Shown piece after piece: positions 15,778 through 24,247 of a DNA stretch of 64,000 nt; position 1 is the stretch's first letter; each line of letters starts with the position of its first letter. The notes under the pieces are model-generated. The model was not told where the DNA came from and made no database searches. It was given only the letters and a program-made list of their open reading frames with translations. The stretch is taken from NCBI RefSeq assembly GCF_000719705.1, contig NZ_JOHO01000016.1:60047-124046 (forward strand), written 5' to 3'. This stretch comes from Streptomyces sp. NRRL S-350 (lineage in GTDB: Bacteria; Actinomycetota; Actinomycetes; Streptomycetales; Streptomycetaceae). Position numbers and translations under genes: made by a program.

Positions 15778-17835
15778 GTGCCGGGCCAGAACGAGGGGGC
15801 CGACGCACACCACCCGGGCGTGCGGCACGAGGAACCACCGCACCACCGCCACTTCGCCGCGCCGTTCGCCGACGGCGCGGCCGGGGGATCCACCACCCCG
15901 CTCGGCGTCTGCGGGACGCTGGAGGAGCCCGAGGTGCTGCTCTGCCCCACCTGCTCGGCCCCGCTGACCAGCGGCACGCACCGGGGCGCCGCCGACGGAG
16001 CCGGGGCGGAGGACGGGGAGCCCGGCCCGGCGCAGGGCGGCGGCGACCGGCTGCTGGCCGCCCTGCGGGCCAGCGAGTCCCGGTTCCGGGCCGCCTTCTG
16101 CGACGCGGTCATCGGCATGGCCCTGATCGACCCCGACGACCGGATCATCGAGGTCAACCCCGCCTTCGCCGCCCTGATCGGACGCGGCGTCGGCGAACTG
16201 GTCCGCACCCCCCTGCACGAGATCATCGACCCGGAGGGCATGCCGGACCGGCTCTTCGCCGAACTCGTCCACGGGGAGCGGGAACGGTTCCGCGTGGAGA
16301 AGCAGCTCAAGCACCGCGAGGGCCACGAGGTCTGGAGCAAGGTCACCGTCTCGCTCATCCGGGACGGCGCCGGGCAGCCGCTCTACACCCTCGCCCTGGT
16401 GGAGGACATCACCGAACAGCGCCGGCTCGGCGACCGGCTGGAGTACCAGGCCCTGCACGACCCGCTGACCCGGCTGCCCAACCGGACCTACTTCTTCGAA
16501 CGGCTCGACGCCGCCTGCCTCGCCGTGACCGACGACCCCGGGCCCGGCCGGACCGCCGACGAGGGGCGCCGGGTCGGCGTCTGCTACCTGGACCTCGACG
16601 GCTTCGCGGCGATCAACGAGGCCCTCGGCCACCACATCGGGGACCAGTTGCTGACCGCCGTCGCCACCCGGCTGCGCCACCGGTTCTCCGGGCTCGACAC
16701 CCACCTGGTGGCCCGGATGGGCGGCGACGAGTTCGCCGTCCTGGTCACCGACAGCCGGGGCAGCGAACAGCTCACCGAACTGGCCGCCCGGATCCTCGAA
16801 GTGCTGGAACAACCCTTCGACGTGGCCGGGCACCGACTGGCCGTCACCGCCAGCGTGGGCGTCGTCGAACGGTCCGTCCACGAGACCACCCCGACCGACC
16901 TGGTCAAGGACGCCGACGCCACGCTCTACTGGTCCAAGGCCGACGGCCGCGCCCGCTGGACCCTCTACGACCCCGACCGCGGCGCCCACCAGCTCACCCG
17001 CCAACTGCTGGCCACCGCACTGCGCCCGGCCCTGGAACGCGGCGAGTTCACCATCGAGTACCAGCCGCTGGTCGGCCTGGCCGACGGCACCGTGCACGGC
17101 GCGGAAGCGCTGGTCCGCTGGCGCCACCCCCGCTACGGGACGCTCTCCCCGGACCGCTTCATCCCGCTCGCCGAGGAGTCCGGCGCGATCGTCCCGCTCG
17201 GGAAGTGGGTGCTGGAGGAGTCCTGCCGCCAGGCGAAGCAGTGGCTCACCGAGTTCCCCGACACCGAGACCTTCGTCAGCGTCAACCTGGCCGCCCGCCA
17301 GATCTGGGACTCCGACGTCGTCGCCGACGTCGCCCGGGCCCTCGAAAACACCGGCCTGCCGGCCCGCCTGCTCCAGCTGGAGATCACCGAGAGCGCGCTG
17401 CTCGGCCCCGGCGGACGCCCCCTGCAGGCCCTGCAGGCACTCGCCGACATGGGCGTGCGGATCGCGATCGACGACTTCGGCACGGGCTACTCCAACCTGG
17501 CCTACCTCTCCCGGCTGCCGGTCCACGTGCTGAAGCTCGACGGCACCTTCATCGAGGGATTCCGCGACCCGGCCCCCGCGGACCGCCCCCGCTGCCCCGA
17601 GCTCGGCGCCCGCCGCAGCGACGCCGACGAGCAGATCGTCGGTGCGATGGTGCAGCTGGCCCACACCCTCGGCCTGACCGTCACGGCCGAGGGCATCGAG
17701 AGCGCCGCCCAGGCCGAGCGGCTGCGGCTGACCGGCTGCGACACCGCCCAGGGCTGGTACTTCGCCCGGCCCGGCGAGGCGGCGCTGGTCGCGGCCATAC
17801 TCCGTGAGGGTCGCCCGGCCCTTGACGGGCGGTAG
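15778..17835 (+). CDS. PAS-GGDEF-EAL cyclic-di-GMP protein
   Basis: A cytoplasmic protein of about 685 residues combining a sensor PAS domain (about 97-220) with GGDEF (about 230-395) and EAL (about 405-680) domains. The GGDEF motif is intact (Gly315-Phe319 in ARMGGDEFAVL), without a recognisable RxxD inhibitory site just before it. The EAL signature is also intact (Glu443-Ala-Leu in GAEALVRW), with later DDFGTGYSNLAYL and TAEGIES. Both synthesis and hydrolysis of c-di-GMP are therefore possible. In Streptomyces this second messenger controls development through BldD. The N-terminus has three Cys (GVCG, then CPTC), perhaps a partial metal site. GTG 15778 was chosen for its GGGAG at six bases. 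No membrane helix is seen. Confidence 0.93.
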   Translation: MPGQNEGADAHHPGVRHEEPPHHRHFAAPFADGAAGGSTTPLGVCGTLEEPEVLLCPTCSAPLTSGTHRGAADGAGAEDGEPGPAQGGGDRLLAALRASESRFRAAFCDAVIGMALIDPDDRIIEVNPAFAALIGRGVGELVRTPLHEIIDPEGMPDRLFAELVHGERERFRVEKQLKHREGHEVWSKVTVSLIRDGAGQPLYTLALVEDITEQRRLGDRLEYQALHDPLTRLPNRTYFFERLDAACLAVTDDPGPGRTADEGRRVGVCYLDLDGFAAINEALGHHIGDQLLTAVATRLRHRFSGLDTHLVARMGGDEFAVLVTDSRGSEQLTELAARILEVLEQPFDVAGHRLAVTASVGVVERSVHETTPTDLVKDADATLYWSKADGRARWTLYDPDRGAHQLTRQLLATALRPALERGEFTIEYQPLVGLADGTVHGAEALVRWRHPRYGTLSPDRFIPLAEESGAIVPLGKWVLEESCRQAKQWLTEFPDTETFVSVNLAARQIWDSDVVADVARALENTGLPARLLQLEITESALLGPGGRPLQALQALADMGVRIAIDDFGTGYSNLAYLSRLPVHVLKLDGTFIEGFRDPAPADRPRCPELGARRSDADEQIVGAMVQLAHTLGLTVTAEGIESAAQAERLRLTGCDTAQGWYFARPGEAALVAAILREGRPALDGR

Positions 17836-17889
17836 GCGCCGCGCGGGCGGGGGCGAAGGCCGCCGCCGCGCGGGCGCGGGCGGGCGGGG

Positions 17890-18981
17890 TCAGGCCTCGG
17901 CCGTCAAACCGTACGCCTCGGCGATCAGGCCGTAGGAGCGGAGCCGGGCCTCGTGGCCGTGGATGTGCGAGGTGACCATCAGCTCGTCGGCCCCGGTCCG
18001 CTTGCGCAGCGCCTCCAGTCCGTCGGCGACCCGGCCCGGGTCGCCGAGCACGACGTTGTCGAGCCAGCTGTCGATGAAGTCCGTCTCGGCCGGGCTGTAC
18101 GGGTACTGCTCGGCCTCCTCCGGGGTGGGGATCGGGCCCGGGTTGCCGCGTCGCAGCCGGAGCATGCCGAGGGCGGCGGAGCGGGCGAGGCGGCGGGCCG
18201 TCGGCTCGTCGTCGGCGGCGACCGCGCTCACGCCGATCAGCGCGTACGGCTCGGCGAGCACGGCGGACGGGCGGAAGGACGACCGGTAGAGGTCCAGCGC
18301 CGGGAGGGTGTTGGCGCTGCTGAAGTGGTGCGCGAAGGCGAACGGGAGGCCCAGTCGGCCCGCGAGCCGGGCGCTGAAGCCGGAGGAGCCGAGCAGCCAG
18401 ATCGGCGGGCGGCCCTCGCCCTTGGGGACGGCGGTCAGCCGGTCGTACGGGTGGCCGGCGGGGAAGTCGCCGTCGAGGAAGTGGGTCAGTTCGGCGAGCT
18501 GCTGCGGGAAGTCGTCCGCGCCTTCGGCGAGCCCCCGGCGCAGCGCCCGGGCGGTGGCCGGGTCGGTGCCGGGAGCACGGCCGAGGCCGAGGTCGATCCG
18601 GCCGGGGTGCAGGGCCTCCAGCAGGCCGAACTGCTCGGCGATGGCGAGCGGGGCGTGGTTGGGAAGCATCACGCCGCCCGAACCGAGCCGGAGCGTGGTG
18701 GTGTTGGCCCCGAGGTGGGCGAGCAGGACGGCCGGGGTCGAGCTGGCCACCCCGGGCATGCCGTGGTGCTCCGCCACCCAGAAGCGGTGGTAGCCCCACC
18801 GCTCGGCCTCGCGGGCCAGCGCGGTGGTCGCCGCGAGGGCCTCGGCGGGTGTGTAGCCGACGCCGACGGTGGCCAGGTCGAGGATCGAGAGCGGAGCGGG
18901 TGCCCCGCCACGGGCGGTGCCCCTGATCGCCGCGCCGGCCGTCGGCCCGGTCCCGTGCTCCTGCTGGTCCTCGGTCGTCAT
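17890..18981 (-). CDS. LLM-class flavin-dependent oxidoreductase
   Basis: A 363-residue luciferase-like monooxygenase of the MsnO8/alkanal group. It opens with APLSILDLATVGVGYTPAEA, followed by the beta-strand segment RFWVAEHHGMPGVASSTPAV, characteristic of F420- or FMN-dependent luciferase-like proteins. GSGGVMLPNHAPLAIAEQFG and RIDLGLGRAPG form the flavin-phosphate region. ATG 18981 follows GGAGG about twelve bases upstream; the 60 extra in-frame codons further upstream are low-complexity and lack a ribosome site. The natural substrate cannot be deduced. The gene is convergent with the PAS-GGDEF-EAL gene. Confidence 0.9.
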   Translation of the reverse strand: MTTEDQQEHGTGPTAGAAIRGTARGGAPAPLSILDLATVGVGYTPAEALAATTALAREAERWGYHRFWVAEHHGMPGVASSTPAVLLAHLGANTTTLRLGSGGVMLPNHAPLAIAEQFGLLEALHPGRIDLGLGRAPGTDPATARALRRGLAEGADDFPQQLAELTHFLDGDFPAGHPYDRLTAVPKGEGRPPIWLLGSSGFSARLAGRLGLPFAFAHHFSSANTLPALDLYRSSFRPSAVLAEPYALIGVSAVAADDEPTARRLARSAALGMLRLRRGNPGPIPTPEEAEQYPYSPAETDFIDSWLDNVVLGDPGRVADGLEALRKRTGADELMVTSHIHGHEARLRSYGLIAEAYGLTAEA

Positions 18982-19259
18982 GCCCGTCCGCCCTCCTGGC
19001 TGTCCTCGTGCCGGCTCTCGTGGACGACCGCGCGGGCCCGGACGGCCCGGCGGTCGCTGTCGCCGACCGGGGTCAACCACCGTCGGGGGCTCCCTGTTCC
19101 CGCCCGCCGGCCGGCAGTCCGTGCCCCCGGCGGGCGGCCGGAACCGGTCGTCGTGATCCACGGCATACCGGGGTGCTTCAGGGCATGAAAAGTCGAGGCG
19201 CTAGCGTTGACCCGATACAGCCACCTGCTCGCTCGGGCGGCGTGGAGGGAGTGAGGGCC

Positions 19260-19856
19260 TTGAACTTCGTAGCGGCGATCGGATCTTCGTGGATCTGCGC
19301 CCTGGCTATCGTCGCCGTCCTCGGAGACGCCCTCCTCCCGTTCATCCCCAGCGGCACGCTGGTCATCCTGGCCGTGCTCAAGACGGCACAGGTCAACGGT
19401 GCCCCGCTGATGCTCGGCCTGGGCGTGGCGGTGGCGTCGTTCCTGGGTGACCTCCTCCTGCTCCAGCTGGCCCGACGCGGTGCCCCGGTGCTGCACCGCC
19501 GGCTCGCCCGGCGCCCCCAGCTGGCGGCCAGTGTGACCCGGGTCCAGCAGGCCCTGGTCGAGCGCCCGCACGGCGCGGCCGCCGCGATGGTGGTGATCGC
19601 GCGGTTCGTCCCGGCCGGGCGCACCGTCCTGGACCTGGCGATCGGCCACTCCCCGGCCCACCCGCACCGCTTCCTGCACTGGTCCGCGCTGGCGGCGCTG
19701 GTCTGGGCCGCCTACATCGTGACGCTGGGCTGGCTGAACAGCCACTGGTTCAACACCGCGTGGCTGAGCCTCGCGGTCTCCTGCGCGGCGGCCACCGCCA
19801 TCAGTACGGCGGTCGCGCGCGTGGTGCGCCGCACCCGGCGGCTCGCCACCGCCTGA
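19260..19856 (+). CDS. DedA/SNARE-associated-like membrane protein
   Basis: A small DedA-family membrane protein of about 198 residues. The family carries the flippase-like fold and supports membrane homeostasis. Family landmarks are FIPSGTLVILAVLK near the N-terminus, a GDLLLLQLARRG segment, and the RFVPAGRTVLDLAIG motif, the DedA FxRxxPxxR-like box with Pro and Arg kept. Start is uncertain: TTG 19260 lies eleven bases after GGAGGG, GTG 19251 is only two bases after it, and ATG 19185 is further up in what looks like promoter DNA. C-terminal Arg-rich RRTRR would be cytoplasmic. It is a single-gene unit. Confidence 0.85.
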   Translation: MNFVAAIGSSWICALAIVAVLGDALLPFIPSGTLVILAVLKTAQVNGAPLMLGLGVAVASFLGDLLLLQLARRGAPVLHRRLARRPQLAASVTRVQQALVERPHGAAAAMVVIARFVPAGRTVLDLAIGHSPAHPHRFLHWSALAALVWAAYIVTLGWLNSHWFNTAWLSLAVSCAAATAISTAVARVVRRTRRLATA

Positions 19857-19867
19857 CCGGCCCTCAC

Positions 19868-19918
19868 CGACCGGGTCTCGCCGGGGTCGGGCCTCACCGA
19901 CCGGCCCTCACCGGTCGG
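19868..19918 (+). terminator. Repeat-derived stem-loop after the DedA-like gene
   Basis: Imperfect copies of CCTCACCGACCGG follow the stop codon. The clearest hairpin is CCGACCGG (19897-19904) with CCGGTCGG (19911-19918) around a CCCTCA loop. The remaining 19919-20280 holds no gene I can support and must include the promoter of the next gene. Confidence 0.5.
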
Positions 19919-20280
19919 GCCTCACCGGGCGGCCGCCCCTACCCGACTTCGTAGAAGCCGGACCGGCAAGGGGCAAAAGTTTTCCCAAAAAGACGATCAA
20001 CCGGGCCGAACGCTGACGAATTCGGCGAGGGCGGGGCAGACCGCCGGTACCGTACTGGCCGGGCCGCAAGGAGTGCGAAGCGTCACAGGACCGCAACAGA
20101 CGCCGGATCCCTGCAGCCCAGCCGCGCCCGCCCGACGTGTTGAGAGTCGTCGGAGTTCGGCGACCTTGGTGGCCGCCAGGGCGACATGACAAGCTAACGG
20201 CGGAATACACATCAATTGCCCGATTTGACCGGTGTGGCCGTACGGGCCCCCACCACCGGCATCGGCACCCAGGGGAGACC

Positions 20281-21561
20281 ATGACCAGCATCTCGCGCAG
20301 GACGGTGCTCAGTGCGACCGCTGCGACCGCAGCACTCGGCGCGGTCGCAGCCTGCTCCAGCAACGGATCCGGTCCGAGCCAAGGCTCATCCACCCCCGGC
20401 TCCGGCGGCGGCACGAGCGCCACCCAGGGCAGCACCGGCGACCCGACCCAGGCGACGGTGCCCAAGGGCACCCCGATCGGCGACGGCTCCAACGCCGACA
20501 CCGGCCCGCAGCCGAACCAGCCCAAGCCCGAGAAGCTCAAGCCCGGCGAGCGGCCGCCGCAGTTCGTGGTGTTCTCCTGGGACGGCGCGGGCGGCACCGA
20601 CGACGGCCAGTTCCCCCGCTTCCTGAAGCTGGCGGAGCAGTACAAGGCCACGATGACCTTCTTCCTCTCCGGGATATACGCCCTGCCCAAGAGCAAGTCC
20701 GACCTGTACCACCCGCCGAAGCACTCGGTCGGCGCCTCCGACATCCCGTACCTGTCGGACGGCGCGGTCAAGAGCACGCTCAAGCTCATCAGCCAGGCCT
20801 GGGTGGCCGGGCACGAGATAGGCACCCACTTCAACGGGCACTTCTGCTCCAGCCGCCCGGACAAGAACGGGGTCAACATGTGGACCCCGGAGGACTGGCA
20901 GAGCGAGATAGACCAGGCGATCGGCTTCGTCACCCAGTGGCGGACCAACACCGGCTTCACCGACGTCGACCCGTTGCCCTTCGACTACAAGAAGGAGCTC
21001 ATCGGCGGCCGCACCCCGTGCCTGGAGGGGCAGAAGGCGCTGCTGCCGACCATCGCCAAGCTCGGCTGGAAGTACGACGCCAGCTCCGCGGGCGGCCTCC
21101 AGATATGGCCGCAGAAGGTCCAGGACGGCAAGGTCTGGGACTTCCCGCTGCAGTCGATCCCGTTCCCCGGCCACACCTTCCAGGTCCTGTCGATGGACTA
21201 CAACATCCTGGCCAACCAGTCCGGCGGCAGCACCAAGGGCGACCCGGCCAAGTACGACGAGTGGCGCACCCAGGCCACGAACTCCTACCTCGCGGGCTTC
21301 GACCGCGCGTACAACAGCAACCGCGCCCCGTTCTTCGTCGGCAACCACTTCGAGCAGTGGAACGGCGGCATCTACATGGACGCCGTCGAGCAGACGCTCA
21401 AGGCCGTCGCGGGCAAGCCCGACGTCCGGCTGGTCTCCTTCAAGCAGTTGGTCGAGTGGCTGGAGGTGCAGGACCAGTCCACCCTGCGCAAGCTTCGCAC
21501 GCTCAACGTCGGCCAGGCACCGGCGGGCGGCTGGGAGAGCTTCCTCGGCGCGGCAGGCTGA
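20281..21561 (+). CDS. Polysaccharide-deacetylase-like lipoprotein beside the CslA locus
   Basis: A 426-residue exported lipoprotein. ATG 20281 (upstream GGGGAG) opens SRRTVLSATAATAALG, a twin-arginine-type signal ending in the lipobox VAAC (Cys23), then a Ser/Gly/Thr linker to about residue 85. The catalytic part resembles the NodB deacetylase fold: FSWDGAGGTDDG (Asp101) as motif 1, GTHFNGHF with the His183-x3-His187 metal pair as motif 2, and GRTPCLEG as motif 3. Such enzymes remove acetyl groups from N-acetylated glycans. Placement 530 bp ahead of cslA-glxA suggests it acts on the same surface polymer. Activity is inferred from motifs only; it could be a binding relative. Confidence 0.8.
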   Translation: MTSISRRTVLSATAATAALGAVAACSSNGSGPSQGSSTPGSGGGTSATQGSTGDPTQATVPKGTPIGDGSNADTGPQPNQPKPEKLKPGERPPQFVVFSWDGAGGTDDGQFPRFLKLAEQYKATMTFFLSGIYALPKSKSDLYHPPKHSVGASDIPYLSDGAVKSTLKLISQAWVAGHEIGTHFNGHFCSSRPDKNGVNMWTPEDWQSEIDQAIGFVTQWRTNTGFTDVDPLPFDYKKELIGGRTPCLEGQKALLPTIAKLGWKYDASSAGGLQIWPQKVQDGKVWDFPLQSIPFPGHTFQVLSMDYNILANQSGGSTKGDPAKYDEWRTQATNSYLAGFDRAYNSNRAPFFVGNHFEQWNGGIYMDAVEQTLKAVAGKPDVRLVSFKQLVEWLEVQDQSTLRKLRTLNVGQAPAGGWESFLGAAG

Positions 21562-21858
21562 CCCGCCCGGGCCGGGGGGTCGACACCGCTGCGGGACCGG
21601 TACGGCCGGCGGGGCACGTGGCCCCCGCCGGCCGTCGTCGTGCCCGGTCCGGCCGGACGGGCAGCCGGCGCACCGCAGCCGCCGCATTTCCGGTCCGGGA
21701 GGCCCAACCGGCGCGCGGCGGCGCCGAATTCACCGCAATAGCATCAACGCCCGGCGGATCGGCCGGGAACCGCGGCATCTTCACGCTTGCGCGGTGGCGG
21801 TCTCCCGACTGGTTGCGATCACCGTTACGCTCAGGGAGAGTTGGGGTCGAGGAAGCCG
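21562..21858. other. Intergenic region between deacetylase-like gene and cslA
   Basis: Contains the 3' flank of the deacetylase-like gene and a locally less G+C-rich stretch around 21725-21845 that is the probable promoter area for cslA. A near-palindromic GCCGGCGGGGC...GCCCCCGCCGGC arrangement at about 21605-21630 may terminate the upstream transcript. No gene seen. Confidence 0.4.
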
Positions 21859-21987
21859 ATGTTCCCGAAGCGCCCGGAGGGGAAGCCGGAAAGCGCACCG
21901 GGATCCCGGATTCGAGGCCGCCGTACCGACGCACAACTGAACCGGTCGCACACACTGGATGTGCCGGACAGCCCGGAAACCGCCTGA
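21859..21987 (+). CDS. Possible 42-residue small protein upstream of cslA
   Basis: A short frame beginning at ATG 21859 with GAGGAAG four to five bases upstream; about three quarters of its codons end in G or C. It is basic and polar (opening MFPKRPEGKPES, ending HTLDVPDSPETA), with no signal peptide or known family. It lies 108 bp before cslA on the same strand, where a small co-transcribed product would fit. The evidence is the ribosome site and moderate codon bias only, so this is a weak call. Confidence 0.3.
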   Translation: MFPKRPEGKPESAPGSRIRGRRTDAQLNRSHTLDVPDSPETA

Positions 21988-22095
21988 GGACCGCAGTCCA
22001 CCGGGCCCTGTTCCACCCGGACGGCCCCGAGTCGAGGCAAGGCCACGCGGAAGCCGAGCGAGCGGAACAAGGCGCGAACTCCGGGGGGAGCAGCT

Positions 22096-24234
22096 ATGAC
22101 CACGCCGTTCACGCGACGAAAGGGCGTCGGAACGGCCCACGGGCGGGGCACCGGGCAGCCGGACGAGGCCGCCCTGAGCGCCGAACCCGCACCCGAAGCC
22201 CCCTACGACTACGGTCACTTCAGCCGCCTCGCCGGCCCCGCGCACGACCCCGGCGAGGCCGACGGGTTCGACGGGGGCGGCGGGTTCGACGAGTTCGACG
22301 AGTTCGACGAGTTCGACGGCGGCGTCTACTGCACCGAGCCCTCCGTGAGCCATGCGGAACAGGACACCCGCCCCGACTCGGCGGCCCGGCCCGCGCCGCC
22401 CCCGGCAGCCCCCTACCGCGTCCGGTACCGCAGCCTGCTGCACCGCGAGCCGCACCGGGTCCGTGCCGCCCTGCTGCTGCTGGCCGCACCGGCGGTGGAG
22501 GCGGTGCTGCTGGTCTGGCTGCTGCTGCCGGAGCACTGGCCGGAGCGGCTCGACGAGACGAACTCCCTGGTCCTGCTGGGCGACAAGGTGATGATCGGGA
22601 TCATCGCCGTGGTCGAGGTGTTCCGGCTGGTCAACGTGGTCTCCAACACCCATGCCACCCTGGTCGCCCGCGATCCCGTGCCCGTGACGCCGGAAGCGGG
22701 CACCCGGGTCGCGTTCCTCACCACCTGCGTGCCGGGCAAGGAGCCGCCGGAGATGGTCCGGGCGACCCTGGTCGCGGCCCGCGCCGTGCGGCACCGAGGA
22801 CCGTACGACGTCTGGCTGTTGGACGAGGGAAACGATCCTGCAATGCAGGAGCTCTGCGCCGAACTGGGCGTCCGCCACTTCAGCCGCGCCGGCCGGCCGC
22901 ACTGGAACCGTCCGAAGGGCCGGTTCCGCGCCAGGACCAAACACGGCAACTACAACGCCTGGCTCCAGGCCCACGGCGACGACTACGACTTCTGGGTGTC
23001 CGTCGACACCGACCACGTGCCGCTGCCGGACTTCTGCGAACGGATGCTCGGCTACTTCCGCGACCCCGACGTGGCATTCGTGGTCGGCCCCCAGGTGTAC
23101 GGGAACTACCGCAGCTCGGGATCGGCCGTCACCAAATTCTCCGAGAGCCAGCAGTACCTCTTCCACGCGCTCATCCAACGCGCCGGAAACCGTTACGGCG
23201 CGCCCATGTTCGTCGGCACCAACAACGCCGTCAGAATTCGCGCACTCCAGTCGATCGGCGGGTTGTACGACTCCATCACGGAGGACATGGCGACCGGACT
23301 GGAGTTCCACCGGAGCCGGAACCCGGAGACCGGAGAGCGCTGGAAGTCCGTGTACACCCCGGACGTGCTCGCCGTCGGCGAAGGACCGTCCTCCTGGACC
23401 GACTTCTTCGCCCAGCAACTGCGCTGGAGCCGGGGCACCTACGAGACCCTGCTCACCCAGTACTGGCGCGCGACCCGGCGGTTGTCGCCGGGCCGGCTCC
23501 TCAACTACTCCCTGATGATCGGCTTCTACCCGATGGCCGCGCTCACCTGGCTGCTCGGCGGCCTGTCCAGCGTGCTCTACCTGGGCTTCGGAGCCTCGGG
23601 CGTCCACGTCTCCTCCGAGATCTGGATGATGCTCTACAGCGACGCCGCCGCGCTCCAACTCCTGCTCTACACCTGGAACCGCAAGCACAACGTGAGCCCG
23701 CACGAGCCGGCCGGCTCCTCCGGGGTGGCCGGCATGGTGATGTCGGCGCTCTGCGGCCCGATCTACGCGGCCGCGCTGCTGCAGGCCCTGGTCCGCCGCC
23801 GCAGCCGCTTCGAGGTGACGCCGAAGGGCCGCTCGGCCAGCACCGACCGCCTGGGCACCTTCCGCTTCCACCTGTTCTGGACCCTGGTGTTCGGCGGCGC
23901 GATCGCCGCGTCCTACGTCACCGGCTACGACCACGTGGCGATGCGCACCTGGGCGTGGATCGCCCTGGTGCTGACCCTCCTGCCGATCCTCATCCTGGCC
24001 GGCGACACCGCCCACCGCCGCCGGGCCCGCCCCACCGCCACCCTCACCGTCACCGGCGGCCCGGCAGCCGCCCCGAGGGTCGTCCTGGAGAAACACCGCC
24101 CGCGCCACGCCCGCGACCCCCGGACGGCGCCACGGCCCGCAGGAGCCCAACCGCCCGCCCGGGCACCGCAGCCGACCCAGGCGTTCCCCCTCCCCGCACC
24201 CGACCGGGCCGAGAGCGGCACCCGCATCCACTGA
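22096..24234 (+). CDS. cslA: CslA-type cellulose-synthase-like glycosyltransferase
   Basis: A 712-residue processive GT2 membrane protein. An acidic, low-complexity N-terminus (about 1-115, with an FDEFDEFDEFD run) precedes two membrane helices. The catalytic domain keeps the whole family signature: first Asp in LLDEGND (Asp243), VDTDHVP (Asp304/Asp306), TED (Glu396-Asp397) and QQLRW (440-444). C-terminal membrane helices follow. In Streptomyces, CslA makes a beta-glucan-like polymer at hyphal tips, needed for aerial growth and attachment, and acts with GlxA. Here glxA follows after 13 bp, so the two form an operon. GGGGGGAG sets the ATG start. No PilZ domain is visible in the C-terminus. Confidence 0.95.
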   Translation: MTTPFTRRKGVGTAHGRGTGQPDEAALSAEPAPEAPYDYGHFSRLAGPAHDPGEADGFDGGGGFDEFDEFDEFDGGVYCTEPSVSHAEQDTRPDSAARPAPPPAAPYRVRYRSLLHREPHRVRAALLLLAAPAVEAVLLVWLLLPEHWPERLDETNSLVLLGDKVMIGIIAVVEVFRLVNVVSNTHATLVARDPVPVTPEAGTRVAFLTTCVPGKEPPEMVRATLVAARAVRHRGPYDVWLLDEGNDPAMQELCAELGVRHFSRAGRPHWNRPKGRFRARTKHGNYNAWLQAHGDDYDFWVSVDTDHVPLPDFCERMLGYFRDPDVAFVVGPQVYGNYRSSGSAVTKFSESQQYLFHALIQRAGNRYGAPMFVGTNNAVRIRALQSIGGLYDSITEDMATGLEFHRSRNPETGERWKSVYTPDVLAVGEGPSSWTDFFAQQLRWSRGTYETLLTQYWRATRRLSPGRLLNYSLMIGFYPMAALTWLLGGLSSVLYLGFGASGVHVSSEIWMMLYSDAAALQLLLYTWNRKHNVSPHEPAGSSGVAGMVMSALCGPIYAAALLQALVRRRSRFEVTPKGRSASTDRLGTFRFHLFWTLVFGGAIAASYVTGYDHVAMRTWAWIALVLTLLPILILAGDTAHRRRARPTATLTVTGGPAAAPRVVLEKHRPRHARDPRTAPRPAGAQPPARAPQPTQAFPLPAPDRAESGTRIH
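22285..22317. repeat. 9-bp in-frame repeat in cslA
   Basis: Nearly four copies of TTCGACGAG encode FDE units in the acidic cytoplasmic N-terminus of CslA. The length is a multiple of three, so copy-number change keeps frame. Confidence 0.9.
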
Positions 24235-24247
24235 GGGAGCAACCACC

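Noticed and set aside
18982..19161. N-terminal extension of the flavin monooxygenase by 60 codons
   Set aside because: The extension is Arg/Pro/Gly-rich and unlike the family, and ATG 18981 has a GGAGG upstream.
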